A stretch of DNA of 64,000 nt from an uncultured Dorea sp. (GCA_910587575.1 CAJULU010000009.1:9366-73365); one strand, 5' to 3'; counted from the first letter of the stretch, positions 52,698 to 62,224 are shown. Notes: a model not told the origin generated them from the letters alone. A program made the numbers and translations.

Positions 52698-53711
52698 ATG
52701 GCACTTACAAACTCACAGTATGATCAGCTGATGCGCACCTATGAGCAGCGGCAGCTGGATAATGAATACCGGTTAAGGAAGCGTTTTGAGAAAGCTTATT
52801 CACTGATTCCGGAACTGGAGATCACAGACCAGGCGGTCTCTTCCTTAAGCGTAGAAAAAGCCCGGCAGCTTCTGGCAGGTGACGATGAGGCTCTCCGTTC
52901 CCTAAGGGAAGAACTGAATTCCCTGATTCTCAGAAAAAAGCAGTTATTAGAGAACCATGGTTTTCCGCCGGATTATCTGGAACTTCAGTATGTCTGCCCG
53001 GACTGCCGGGATACCGGATATATCGGCGGCAGGAAATGCCGCTGCTTCAGAAAGGCGGAAGTGGAACTTCTCTATGAGCAGTCTAACGTGAAAGAGATCT
53101 TAGAGAAAGAGAATTTTTCCACCTTTTCTCTTGACTATTATTCCCGCAGCCACATTGACCCGCTTACCGGACGATCCGCACTGGAATCCATCCAGACCGC
53201 ACTGAAAGTCTGCCGTCATTTTGCAGACACGTTTTCCAGGGAATTCCAGAATATCCTGCTTTACGGTGACACAGGGGTCGGTAAGACCTTTCTCTCCCAC
53301 TGCATCGCAAAGGAACTGATCGACACGGCTTTTTCCGTGGTGTACTTCACAGCTGCACAGCTGTTTGACGTATTCGCAGAGAATACATTTGGCAAAAGAG
53401 AAGAACAGGCTTCTGATATACAGGAACAAATCTACGACTGCGATCTGCTGATCATTGATGATCTGGGGACGGAACTTCCGAACTCTTTCACCATATCGCA
53501 GCTTTTCCTCTGTCTGAATGAAAGAATTCTGAGACAGAAGGCAACCATAATATCAACCAATCTTACATTGGAAGATATACAATCCATCTACTCTGAACGG
53601 ACTTTCTCTCGGATCAGCAGTAATTACACGATTCTCAGACTGACCGGTGACGATATCCGTATTCAGAAAAAATTACTTAATCTGGGAGGTACGAATGATG
53701 CTACGCCGTAA
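52698..53711 (+). CDS. DnaC/DnaI-like helicase loader ATPase
   Basis: This 337-residue protein has a coiled N-terminal helicase-interaction region, a zinc-binding motif (CPDCRDTGYIGGRKCRCF, about 96-113) like DnaI, and an AAA+ domain with Walker A GDTGVGKT (about 191-198), Walker B LLIIDDLG (about 254-261) and sensor STNLT. It loads the replicative helicase. It is coupled with the DnaD-like gene, and its end overlaps the prs start by 17 bases. Confidence 0.9.
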   Translation: MALTNSQYDQLMRTYEQRQLDNEYRLRKRFEKAYSLIPELEITDQAVSSLSVEKARQLLAGDDEALRSLREELNSLILRKKQLLENHGFPPDYLELQYVCPDCRDTGYIGGRKCRCFRKAEVELLYEQSNVKEILEKENFSTFSLDYYSRSHIDPLTGRSALESIQTALKVCRHFADTFSREFQNILLYGDTGVGKTFLSHCIAKELIDTAFSVVYFTAAQLFDVFAENTFGKREEQASDIQEQIYDCDLLIIDDLGTELPNSFTISQLFLCLNERILRQKATIISTNLTLEDIQSIYSERTFSRISSNYTILRLTGDDIRIQKKLLNLGGTNDATP

Positions 53712-54882
53712 TGACCGTATTCTGGAGAACATACCCATTGGAGCGCTTGGAATCATTGCTCTTGACGGCTGCAAAGAGATGGGCAGCCGGGTAAACGACT
53801 ACATTGTAAAATGGCGGCAGGAAGAAGGCCATATCTACAAGGACGATGTTGTTTACAACGGATATGAGAGGGATACTTATCTGATCGACGCAAAAGTGCC
53901 CCGTTTTGGCTCTGGGGAAGCCAAGGGCATTATCAACGAATCCGTTCGCGGAAAAGATATCTACCTTATGGTGGATGTCTGCAACTACAGCCTGACCTAT
54001 TCTCTGACCGGACATATTAACCATATGTCCCCCGATGATCACTATCAGAATCTGAAGCGTGTGATCGCTGCCATCGGCGGAAAGGCAAGGCGGATTAATG
54101 TAATCATGCCATTTCTATATGAAAGCCGGCAGCATAAGAGGAGCAGCCGGGAGTCCCTGGACTGTGCCCTTGCCCTGCAGGAACTGGTACGCATGGGAGC
54201 TGACAACATCATTACCTTTGACGCCCACGACCCCCGGGTACAGAACGCAATTCCGCTGAACGGCTTTGAAACAGTACGGCCCACCTATCAGTTTGTGAAA
54301 GGACTTCTGCGCCGTTTTGATGATCTGCAGATTGACAGCAGCCATATGATGGCTATCAGCCCGGACGAAGGTGCGACAGGACGGGCCGTGTATCTGGCGA
54401 ACGTGCTGAATCTTGACATGGGAATGTTTTACAAACGCCGCGACTACACGAAGATCGTTGACGGACGCAATCCGATTGTGGCTCATGAATTCCTGGGTTC
54501 ATCGGTAGAAGACAAGGACGTGATTATTCTGGATGATATGATTTCTTCCGGCGACAGCATCCTGGATGTGGCCCGTCAGCTGAAACAGCGCAAGGCAAGA
54601 CGGATTTTTGCCGCCGCCACCTTCGGTCTGTTCACGAATGGCCTGGAGAAGTTTGACAAGGCGTATGAGGAAGGCAGTATTGATGCCATTCTGACCACCA
54701 ATCTGATCTATCAGACGCCGGAACTTCTGGAAAGACCGTACTATATCAATTGTGACATGAGCAAGTACATTGCATTAATGATTGATACCCTCAACCACGA
54801 TGGCTCCATCAGCAGTATTCTGAATCCGGTTGACCGTATTCACCATGTAGTGAATAAGTACCAGAACAGGGAAGAAGTATAG
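53695..54882 (+). CDS. prs: Ribose-phosphate pyrophosphokinase, long form
   Basis: This 395-residue enzyme makes PRPP from ribose 5-phosphate and ATP. It has the PRPP-binding loop VIILDDMISSGDS (about 281-293), FDAHDPRVQNAI, and FYKRRDY with the conserved loop basic residues. It is about 80 residues longer than canonical Prs, with insertions in the N-terminal domain; such forms occur in Lachnospiraceae. ATG 53695 follows GGGAGGTACGA. It overlaps the helicase-loader gene, so the three genes form an operon. Confidence 0.9.
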   Translation: MMLRRNDRILENIPIGALGIIALDGCKEMGSRVNDYIVKWRQEEGHIYKDDVVYNGYERDTYLIDAKVPRFGSGEAKGIINESVRGKDIYLMVDVCNYSLTYSLTGHINHMSPDDHYQNLKRVIAAIGGKARRINVIMPFLYESRQHKRSSRESLDCALALQELVRMGADNIITFDAHDPRVQNAIPLNGFETVRPTYQFVKGLLRRFDDLQIDSSHMMAISPDEGATGRAVYLANVLNLDMGMFYKRRDYTKIVDGRNPIVAHEFLGSSVEDKDVIILDDMISSGDSILDVARQLKQRKARRIFAAATFGLFTNGLEKFDKAYEEGSIDAILTTNLIYQTPELLERPYYINCDMSKYIALMIDTLNHDGSISSILNPVDRIHHVVNKYQNREEV

Positions 54883-54890
54883 ACAGCGAA

Positions 54891-54938
54891 GCTGTTGCAA
54901 AACTGCAGATATCTGCAATTTTGCAACAGCCCTTTTAT
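54891..54938. terminator. Bidirectional terminator after prs
   Basis: GCTGTTGCAAAA (54891-54902) and TTTTGCAACAGC (54919-54930) pair around an inner perfect palindrome TGCAGATATCTGCA, with CCTTTT after it on the plus strand. It lies between prs and the convergent ATPase gene. Confidence 0.8.
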
Positions 54939-56497
54939 CCCTTGTCCGGCATCCCATCCGTACATAATATCTCCTCATGATACGGCATACCAAGTTCATC
55001 GAGCAATCGTTTCTCCCGCTTCTGGCAGGTAAAGAGAATCACCTGTTTCTTATACTTTCCTAACCACCCGAGCACATTTTTCAGACGAACGTCGTCATAA
55101 TAGGCAAACGTATCATCAAGGATCACCGGATACTCCTCTTCATAAAGCACGCTGCCCGCCGCCATGCGCAGGGCGAAGTAAATCTGTTCCACCGTTCCGC
55201 GGCTTAACTGTTCAAGGGGAATCCTTCTTCCATCTTTCAGCACGCTCAGCCGAAGGCCGTCTTCGATGATAAGACGGGTATATTTTCCTTCTGTAATATC
55301 TGCAAGAATCCCTGAGATCTCATCTTTCAGATGGTCTTCCAGCTGCCTCTGCAGCTCCCCGGACAGTTCATTCAGCCTGTCTGCAGCAAGCTGAAGGGCT
55401 GACCTTCTTTTGTCGTACTCCCGGTAATCCTGGCTGACCTCATCCAGTTCTGCAAGCTGTTCCTTCAGATTGCCGTACTGAATCTGCTTCTCCCGCAGCT
55501 CTTCTCTCACGTGAGTCTGCTCCCACACGAGCTTCTCCAAGGGAATCTTCTCTTCTTCCGGGGTAATCTCTTCCAGAATCAGTTCCGGCGGCGTCTTCTC
55601 CTGCTCCTTGCCGACTTTCATACGGTTCCAGACATACAGGCCGCACGCAAGAAAAATAATAATAGACACCAGAAAATTCCACGGCCGGGAAATGAAAAGA
55701 AAGGCCAGAATAATGATAACCCCGAACAGAAGCAGTTCCACCGGATGAACACGCCATTTATCGGGCCTCAGTTCATCGATAATCCGCCTGCTTTCCACAT
55801 TTTCCGGCTCCATGGCAGCCTTCTTTCTGCGATAGTCAAGCTCCCCGGAAATCCGTGCGAACTCTTCTTCCAGATGATGTACATCCCGCCACACATAAGA
55901 GGCTTCCTGCTCCATCCGCTCCCGTTCTGCCTGCTTTTTCAGCAGAGATTCCTTGATTTCCCGCTCCAGAATTTTCTTCTTTTCCTTCAGATGCTCAAGC
56001 GCTCCGCTAAGATCCATATCGCAGCTGGCCGCATAATTCCGGAACTCAGCCGCAAGAGGCTGCCCGGTCTCTATCCTCATCTGCCCCACCGATACCGTAT
56101 TGTCATATCTGCCGGGATTTAAGCCGCAAAGAAGCATTTCCAGGTCACCGTCAGCTACCGACATCTGTTCTCCATCGTCCTCACAGATCAGTTCCGCCCG
56201 CTTCGTATACCGGTCAAAATTCCGGTCTATCCGGAATGTCTTCCCGCCGCTTTCAAACTTTAATGCTCCGGAATAATAGTTAGGATTCTCCCATGGTTCA
56301 TAGGTGCTGAACGCATCATGGACCGAAGCCCTCCCCCGTCCCCTCTCCATCCCAAAAAACATTCCCTTGATAAAAGAATGGAGCGTTGATTTTCCGGACT
56401 CATTTTCTCCGTAAAGAACATTGATTCCATCCATAAGCTGGATGTTTTTATCCGTAAACTTTCCAAAATGCTTCAATCTTAATTCCAGAATTTTCAT
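54935..56497 (-). CDS. Compact SbcC/YhaN-like ATPase with membrane hairpin
   Basis: This 520-residue SMC/Rad50-type ATPase has Walker A YGENESGKST (about 30-39), a first coiled coil (about 165-225), two adjacent hydrophobic helices (about 256-296), a second coiled coil, then the signature QLSRGTVEQIYFALRMA and Walker B PVILDDTFAYYD. The helices sit where Rad50/SbcC has its long coiled coil and zinc hook, a YhaN-like layout but much shorter than the 900-plus residues of YhaN. It partners the nuclease at 56500-57567. Confidence 0.85.
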   Translation of the reverse strand: MKILELRLKHFGKFTDKNIQLMDGINVLYGENESGKSTLHSFIKGMFFGMERGRGRASVHDAFSTYEPWENPNYYSGALKFESGGKTFRIDRNFDRYTKRAELICEDDGEQMSVADGDLEMLLCGLNPGRYDNTVSVGQMRIETGQPLAAEFRNYAASCDMDLSGALEHLKEKKKILEREIKESLLKKQAERERMEQEASYVWRDVHHLEEEFARISGELDYRRKKAAMEPENVESRRIIDELRPDKWRVHPVELLLFGVIIILAFLFISRPWNFLVSIIIFLACGLYVWNRMKVGKEQEKTPPELILEEITPEEEKIPLEKLVWEQTHVREELREKQIQYGNLKEQLAELDEVSQDYREYDKRRSALQLAADRLNELSGELQRQLEDHLKDEISGILADITEGKYTRLIIEDGLRLSVLKDGRRIPLEQLSRGTVEQIYFALRMAAGSVLYEEEYPVILDDTFAYYDDVRLKNVLGWLGKYKKQVILFTCQKREKRLLDELGMPYHEEILCTDGMPDKG

Positions 56498-56499
56498 AA

Positions 56500-57567
56500 T
56501 CAGCCTCTTCTTGTCTCCATCAGTGCCTGCACGCCTTCACATAGCGCCAGATACTCCACGCTGTCTTCATCAGAATCTATCAGGCTTTCAATATATTTTC
56601 CAAGAAGATCCCCCTGGTTCTGTGCCAGAAGCTTCTTGAAATCATAGGACGGTTTCGTGTCATCCGCCAGATCCGTAATATTGCCGTAAGTATCCATATC
56701 ATCCAGATCAAACAGAATGTCCGGATCCCGGAATCCTTTCACCGTCACTTTAAAAATGTTCTGTGTACCCGCCGCCTCAATCTGCTGCCGGATACGAACT
56801 TTCAAACCCCCGTTCGTCATCTTTTTCTCTGCCGTCACTTCCAGATGCACATATTGCCGCAAAGAGCAGGGAACAAAGCGGACACGGCAGCATCCCCCGG
56901 TAAGTTCACCCAGAATATAGCCGTGCGGGCCGGTATCATTCTTATCAATGGGTTCCAGGGCTCCCGAATATTCCATCCTGCTCTCATGAAACGACTCCGA
57001 TACACAGGTAGGTTTATGGATATGTCCTAACGCAATATAATCATAACCAAGGGAATGCAGTTTCTCTTTCTGAACAGGGATATGTCTTTCGTCCCCTCCG
57101 TGTGCAAGCAGAATCTCATACTTCTGCCGTTTCCCGGGAACCGCCTGATCATACATCCGGTCTCTGATCTCCCTGCCGTAATAACTCAGCCCATAGACTG
57201 CGGCCGACAGCTGCGGAAGCTCCACGGCGGAAATCTGACCGTCCAGTATCATATGTACATTTTCAGCCCACACAAAAGTCCGGTAATAGGAATCCCGCTT
57301 CAGATAATCATGGTTCCCCGCAATCAGAACCACCTGGGTTCCTGTCATCGAGGCGAACAGATCATTAACCTCCTTCAGTTCCCTGAGAAGCGGCTGCCGG
57401 TGGAACAGATCTCCCGCTATCAGCAGCAGTTCTGCCCCTTCTTCCCTACAGGCCCTGGCCACCCTTGCCAGGCTGTTCCAGATCTCCCTTTCCCGCTTTG
57501 CGCTGTATGCGCTTCCGGCGTCCGGCTTTGCCCCCAAATGCACGTCTGCGATATGTATGAACTTCAT
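56500..57567 (-). CDS. SbcD/YhaO-like metallophosphoesterase nuclease
   Basis: This 355-residue protein has the Mre11-type phosphoesterase signature: HIADVHLGA (about 4-12), IAGDLFHR, AGNHDY, and AHGGDERH, with GHIHKP near 185. It is probably the DNA nuclease partner of the ATPase that follows after 2 bases. ATG 57567 follows AAGGAGCAGCAG; that site and about 40 codons lie within the upstream kinase reading frame (122-base overlap). Confidence 0.88.
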   Translation of the reverse strand: MKFIHIADVHLGAKPDAGSAYSAKREREIWNSLARVARACREEGAELLLIAGDLFHRQPLLRELKEVNDLFASMTGTQVVLIAGNHDYLKRDSYYRTFVWAENVHMILDGQISAVELPQLSAAVYGLSYYGREIRDRMYDQAVPGKRQKYEILLAHGGDERHIPVQKEKLHSLGYDYIALGHIHKPTCVSESFHESRMEYSGALEPIDKNDTGPHGYILGELTGGCCRVRFVPCSLRQYVHLEVTAEKKMTNGGLKVRIRQQIEAAGTQNIFKVTVKGFRDPDILFDLDDMDTYGNITDLADDTKPSYDFKKLLAQNQGDLLGKYIESLIDSDEDSVEYLALCEGVQALMETRRG

Positions 57568-58723
57568 CTGCTGCTCCTTCTTCCTTCTCTGTCTTTGACG
57601 GCAGTTCCACAATAAACTGTGTCCTTATGTCGTCACTTTTCGCCCGGATCCGGCCGCCATGGAGTTCCACAATCTCCTTGGCAATGGCAAGCCCCAGTCC
57701 CGCACCGCCTGTTCCGGTGGAACGGGATCCGTCTACGCGGTAGAATTTCTCAAAAATCGTCTGAAGCATCGCCCCCGGAATCTTGTCCCCCTGGTTCAGA
57801 AACACAATCTCCACGTCCTTTTTCTTCATCCTGGCATCGATCTCAATCTTCGTGCCCTCATAACAGTAGGCAATGGCATTTCTCAGTATATTGTCAAATA
57901 CTCTCGCCAGCTTGTCCGGATCCCCGTACACTACCAGATTCTCTTCTGCCTGCACTTCGCAGGATAACCGTTTCTCCTGCAGAACGCCGTACAGTTCATC
58001 CGCAAGCTGCTCCAGCATCAGAGACAGATTAATCTCCACTGCCTCCAGTTCAATATCCTGCAGATTATAGCGGGTGATATCAAAGAATTCATTAATCAGC
58101 TCTCCCAGGCGGATGGACTTCTCCAGTGCAATGTGGGTATATTTCATCCGGTCTTCCTCAGGCATTCCTCCATGGCCGTCCAGCATGCTCAGATAGGCAA
58201 CGATGGATGTAAGAGGCGTCTTGAGGTCATGGGCAAGAAACAGCACCAGATCGTTCTTCTTCTTCTCGCCCTCCACCGCCTCCAGTTCCTGCCGTTTCAA
58301 GGTTGCTTTAATCTCATTTAACCGGATCTCGATGGGCTTTAATTCCGTGATCAGATGAATCGGCTCCGTGGACTCTGACAGGATGTTTTCAATCCCATCC
58401 CCGATCTGATCCACATATTTCATCATCTTAGACAGGGCCGCATAATAAAACAGCGCAAAAAGAAGCAGGAAACCCACAATGATGAAAAACATCTTGTTGT
58501 TTCCGATTAATTTCCAGTACAGACTGATCGCCTTTTTTTCGTCCACGTCCAGAGACATCAGAAACTCCACAAACATCGCTGCGAAGCTGTCATTATAAAT
58601 GCCGTCTATCACGTAATTCAGCAGAAAACCGCCTACCAGCACTGTCAGCGCCGTCACCAGCACCGTCTGGAGCAGTATGGTAAATTTTAACTTACGGTAA
58701 TTATTCTTCAATCTTGTAACCAA
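57446..58723 (-). CDS. VanS-like sensor histidine kinase
   Basis: This kinase of about 425 residues has two membrane helices (about 14-38 and 75-95), a short loop between them, a HisKA domain with FLAHDLKTPLTSIVAYLSML (VanS-like) and HATPase motifs (ILRNAIAYC, GAGLGLAIAKEIV). The start is a TTG at 58723 or 58711. The domain ends near FIVELPSKTEK, yet the frame continues some 45 residues through a basic tail into the nuclease gene. It pairs with the regulator at 58701-59390; no vanHAX genes are near. Confidence 0.85.
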   Translation of the reverse strand: MVTRLKNNYRKLKFTILLQTVLVTALTVLVGGFLLNYVIDGIYNDSFAAMFVEFLMSLDVDEKKAISLYWKLIGNNKMFFIIVGFLLLFALFYYAALSKMMKYVDQIGDGIENILSESTEPIHLITELKPIEIRLNEIKATLKRQELEAVEGEKKKNDLVLFLAHDLKTPLTSIVAYLSMLDGHGGMPEEDRMKYTHIALEKSIRLGELINEFFDITRYNLQDIELEAVEINLSLMLEQLADELYGVLQEKRLSCEVQAEENLVVYGDPDKLARVFDNILRNAIAYCYEGTKIEIDARMKKKDVEIVFLNQGDKIPGAMLQTIFEKFYRVDGSRSTGTGGAGLGLAIAKEIVELHGGRIRAKSDDIRTQFIVELPSKTEKEEGAADEVHTYRRRAFGGKAGRRKRIQRKAGKGDLEQPGKGGQGL

Positions 58724-59390
58724 CTCCCCAGACGGTCTTGATAAAATCCGACTTGCCGGTGGGACCGCTCATCTTCTCCCGCAGATGCCGGATATGTACC
58801 ATCACCGTGTTGTTACTGTTCTTATAGTATTTCTCGTTCCATACTTTCTCGAATAGTTCTTCCGAACTGATGACTTTCCCCCGGTTCTCACAGAGAAGCC
58901 AGAGGATGTCAAACTCAATGGGGGTCAGCGTAAGGGGCACTTCATTATAAACGCACTCGTGGGACGTCCGGTTCAGCAGCAGTCCCCCAAAATCGATCAC
59001 ATCCCCCTCTTCCTTACCCCCGTCGTTGTACTGGGTAGACCGCCGGATCTGCGCCTTGACCCTTGCAACCAGTTCCAGCGGGTTAAAAGGCTTGGGAATA
59101 TAGTCGTCCGCTCCCAGCGTAAGACCCGTAATCTTATCCATGTATTCCGTCTTAGCCGTCAGCATAATGACCGGAAATGTATATTTCTCGCGGATCATCT
59201 TCAGAAGCTGGAACCCGTCAATATCCGGGAGCATAATGTCCAGGATCGCAAGGTCGATCTTCTTGCTTCTGATACAGTCCAGCGCATCCCCGCCTGTATA
59301 GAACTTGAATACGCTGTACTGGTCGTTCTGAAGGTATAACTCAATGACATCCGCAATCTCTCTCTCATCATCTACAACTAAAATGTTCAT
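58701..59390 (-). CDS. VanR-like OmpR-family response regulator
   Basis: This 229-residue regulator has a receiver domain (ILVVDDEREIADVIELYL; phospho-acceptor in LAILDIMLPD; KPFNP) and a winged helix (TPIEFDILWLLCENRGKVISSEELFEKVW), close to VanR. The ATG at 59390 follows AGAGGTTATC. It overlaps the kinase start by 23 bases and lies 49 bases after asnS on the same strand. It probably responds to cell-wall stress. Confidence 0.9.
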   Translation of the reverse strand: MNILVVDDEREIADVIELYLQNDQYSVFKFYTGGDALDCIRSKKIDLAILDIMLPDIDGFQLLKMIREKYTFPVIMLTAKTEYMDKITGLTLGADDYIPKPFNPLELVARVKAQIRRSTQYNDGGKEEGDVIDFGGLLLNRTSHECVYNEVPLTLTPIEFDILWLLCENRGKVISSEELFEKVWNEKYYKNSNNTVMVHIRHLREKMSGPTGKSDFIKTVWGVGYKIEE

Positions 59391-59439
59391 GATAACCTCT
59401 TTTTCTCTCGAAAGTGTGTTGTTGGACACATTGACTGAA

Positions 59440-60831
59440 TTATAAATCGCAGTTATTTACGGTTCTTGGGAACGGAATCACATCGCGGATGTTGCCCATT
59501 CCGGTAAGATACATCACGCACCGTTCAAAGCCCAGGCCGAAACCTGCATGACGGGTGGAACCATATCTGCGGAGATCCAGATAGAACCGGTAGTCTTCTT
59601 CGTTCATTCCCATCTCTCTGATTCTTGCAAGCAGTTTGTCGTAATCGTCTTCCCTCTGGCTTCCGCCGATGATCTCACCGATTCCGGGAACCAGGCAGTC
59701 TACCGCAGCCACGGTCCTGCCGTCGTCATTCTGCTTCATATAGAAGGCCTTGATCTCCTTCGGATAATCCGTCACGAACACCGGGCGCTTATACACAACC
59801 TCGGTAAGATACCGCTCATGCTCGGTCTGAAGATCCGCACCCCAGGATACCTTGTATTCAAATTGATCGTTATTCTTCTCCAGAATCTCAACCGCTTCCG
59901 TATAGGTCACTCTGGCAAAATCTGAAGATACTACGTTGTGCAGCCGTTCCAGCAGTCCCTTGTCCACAAATGAGTTGAAGAAATTCATCTCCTCCGGCGC
60001 CTCTTCCAGAACATAGTTAATGACGTATTTCAGCATGGACTCGGCCAGCATCATATCGTCATCCAGATCCGCAAATGCAATCTCCGGCTCGATCATCCAG
60101 AATTCCGCCGCATGCCTTGTAGTGTTGGAGTTCTCCGCACGGAAGGTGGGTCCAAAGGTGTAGATATTGCGGAAAGCCTGGGCATAGGTCTCCCCATTCA
60201 GCTGACCGCTGACCGTAAGGCTCGTCTCCCTGCCAAAGAAATCCTGGGTGTAGTCTGTATGTCCCGCCTCATTCCTGGGCACATTCTCCATGTCCAGCGT
60301 CGTCACGCGGAACATCTCGCCTGCCCCCTCGCAGTCGCTTCCCGTAATCAGCGGAGTGTGTACATAGACGAACCCTCTCTCCTGGAAGAACTTGTGAAGC
60401 GCAAAGGCCGTCAGCGAACGCACGCGGAACACTGCCTGGAACGTATTGGTTCTTGGCCTCAGATGGGAAATGGTTCTGAGGTATTCAAAACTGTGCCTCT
60501 TCTTCTGAAGCGGATAATCCGGTGCGGATGTCCCTTCAATCTCTACGGTGTCCGCCTGGATCTCAAAAGGCTGCTTTGCCTGAGGCGTCGCCACCAGCGT
60601 ACCTGTCACAATAACGGCCGCTCCCACGTTCAGTTTCGATATCTGGGCAAAATTCTCCATCTTGTCATGGTAGACAATCTGCAGCGGCTCAAAAAAGGTT
60701 CCGTCATTCAGCACAATAAACCCGAAGGTCTTCGAATCCCTTATACTTCGCACCCAGCCGCCGGCCGTCAGCTTCTGATCCAGGTATTTCTCTTTGTTCT
60801 TGTATAACTCTTTGATTGTAATCAGTTCCAT
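59440..60831 (-). CDS. asnS: Asparaginyl-tRNA synthetase
   Basis: This 463-residue class IIb synthetase charges tRNA-Asn. It has an N-terminal OB-fold anticodon-binding domain (about 15-100), motif 2 in FGPTFRAENSNTTRHAAEFWMIEPE, and motif 3 with GFGLGFERCVMYLTGM near the end. Length is normal. The ATG follows AAAGGAGCAGAATAGAT. It is upstream of the VanRS-like genes. Confidence 0.97.
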   Translation of the reverse strand: MELITIKELYKNKEKYLDQKLTAGGWVRSIRDSKTFGFIVLNDGTFFEPLQIVYHDKMENFAQISKLNVGAAVIVTGTLVATPQAKQPFEIQADTVEIEGTSAPDYPLQKKRHSFEYLRTISHLRPRTNTFQAVFRVRSLTAFALHKFFQERGFVYVHTPLITGSDCEGAGEMFRVTTLDMENVPRNEAGHTDYTQDFFGRETSLTVSGQLNGETYAQAFRNIYTFGPTFRAENSNTTRHAAEFWMIEPEIAFADLDDDMMLAESMLKYVINYVLEEAPEEMNFFNSFVDKGLLERLHNVVSSDFARVTYTEAVEILEKNNDQFEYKVSWGADLQTEHERYLTEVVYKRPVFVTDYPKEIKAFYMKQNDDGRTVAAVDCLVPGIGEIIGGSQREDDYDKLLARIREMGMNEEDYRFYLDLRRYGSTRHAGFGLGFERCVMYLTGMGNIRDVIPFPRTVNNCDL

Positions 60832-60914
60832 ATCTATTCTGCTCCTTTATCTCTGCTTTGATTCACATGGTCTTCATTATAGCATACCCGGACAGGTTTT
60901 GAAAGGCAGAGGAA

Positions 60915-61445
60915 TCATTTTCTCCTGCTTCTTACCAGCCCGCTGCCAAGCACACAGCCGACCATGCAGCCGAACCCGTTGTGTATAATGTCGTCCCACT
61001 CGAACAGCCCTCTGCAGAACACGAACTGGCACGACTCAATGATTCCCGAGATCAAAGCCCCGATCAGAAGCCCTCTCCACCAGGACATCTTTTTATGGAA
61101 TACAAAGGGCAGAAGCAGACCGGCCGGGAACAGAAGCACCATGTTCAGCAGGCTTTCTTTGAGCATCTCCCGGCTTCCCTGGCGGACGGCCTTCCAGGAC
61201 CAGAACAGCTCCAGATTGCATTGGTGGATACCAGTGGGATTTCTTGTAAATACCGTTGAAGCAAATACAATGCCAAGGAAAAGCAGCAGCAGAAGGCCCG
61301 CAACCGCCTGTGACAGTGCAATCCTCCCATGTCCCACCAGGCGGAACAGGATGACTGCCACAAAGAAGAAAAGTATGGAAAAACAGATAATTTCCCGGAT
61401 CGTCCATGCCCGGTTATGTGTAATAAAAATCTGGTATAAATCCAA
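60915..61445 (-). CDS. VanZ-family membrane protein
   Basis: This 176-residue protein has about five helices and the VanZ-type motif near the C-terminus (SGIIESCQFVFCRGLFEWDDIIHNGFGCMVG). VanZ proteins lower sensitivity to lipoglycopeptides in some Firmicutes; most chromosomal members are uncharacterised. The TTG start follows GGAGGTGTTACAGAA. It follows no van operon. Confidence 0.88.
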   Translation of the reverse strand: MDLYQIFITHNRAWTIREIICFSILFFFVAVILFRLVGHGRIALSQAVAGLLLLLFLGIVFASTVFTRNPTGIHQCNLELFWSWKAVRQGSREMLKESLLNMVLLFPAGLLLPFVFHKKMSWWRGLLIGALISGIIESCQFVFCRGLFEWDDIIHNGFGCMVGCVLGSGLVRSRRK

Positions 61446-61541
61446 TTCTGTAACACCTCCGGATAAATTCGCTCTTTTATTCTGATTATACTACCATAAT
61501 CTTCCGGGATTCGCAATATGCAGGAAGGCGGGGCGTATCAC

Positions 61542-61570
61542 TTTACACAGTGACAGCCTTTTGTTATAAT
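61542..61570 (+). promoter_or_regulatory. Promoter of the DUF1703 remnant
   Basis: TTTACA (61542-61547) and TATAAT (61565-61570) are spaced by 17 bases, about 45 bases before the ATG at 61614. The promoter is intact although the gene has lost its middle. Confidence 0.7.
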
Positions 61571-61613
61571 AGGGGCAGGAATTTCCTTGCCATTACCACA
61601 TGGAGGTAACCAT

Positions 61614-62138
61614 ATGCAGCATCTGAAAAATATTTCTGTAAATATCGGCGCTCAGGATTTCGCCGGTCTGATCGAGAAACAGAAATTCTATATTGATAAG
61701 ACAGATTTCATCAGGGAATGGTGGGAGCATGGTTCACTTCAGAGTTTTTCCAGTTTTGACACTGCAAAGAACGCTTCACAGGGCGATGATCCCGAAAGTT
61801 TCTACCATGGTTTCGTCCTTGGGCTTATGGTGGGACTTGAGGACCGATTTACCATAACTTCTAACAGAGAAAGCGGATTCGGGCGTTATGACGTGATGAT
61901 CGAGCCTCCGGACAGGGAAAAGGATCCTGCTTATATTATTGAGTTTAAAGTCCGAAAACCCGAGAAAGAAAAAAGCATTGAGGAAACTCTGGCCAATGCA
62001 CTGATGCAGATTGAAGAAAAGGCGTATGAAGCCGCACTGACTGCAAAAGGCATACCACATCAGAGGATTCATAAATATGGTTTTGCATTTGAAGGCCGAA
62101 AGGTGCTGATTGGCGGCCAGCGCAGCCGATCTGATTAA
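61614..62138 (+). CDS. AAA-ATPase-like/DUF1703 protein with internal deletion
   Basis: This 174-residue frame starts like the AAA-ATPase-like family (KFYIDKTDFIREWWEHG, residues 23-39) but then jumps directly to the family's C-terminal region (SLQSFSSFDTAKN and FYHGFVLGLMVGL), leading into the PD-(D/E)XK core (RYDVMIEPP and YIIEFKVRK). The P-loop, ATPase and middle parts, normally over 300 residues, are missing, yet the frame is intact. ATG 61614 follows GGAGGTAACC, and a good promoter is present. It is either a decaying gene or a minimal nuclease-like protein. The family function is unknown. Confidence 0.8.
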   Translation: MQHLKNISVNIGAQDFAGLIEKQKFYIDKTDFIREWWEHGSLQSFSSFDTAKNASQGDDPESFYHGFVLGLMVGLEDRFTITSNRESGFGRYDVMIEPPDREKDPAYIIEFKVRKPEKEKSIEETLANALMQIEEKAYEAALTAKGIPHQRIHKYGFAFEGRKVLIGGQRSRSD

Positions 62139-62224
62139 GACCACAGGAGGGAACCTGGGAATGACCGTATATAGCTCTCTCCTTCTTTAGTCTCATTTCC
62201 TTTTTCATCGTCCATTATTTCTTC

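Noticed and set aside
57446..61445. Vancomycin resistance cluster (VanR/VanS-like genes plus VanZ).
   Set aside because: No D-Ala-D-Lac or D-Ala-D-Ser ligase, VanH or VanX/VanT gene is present, and VanZ is separated by asnS. These are general chromosomal homologues.
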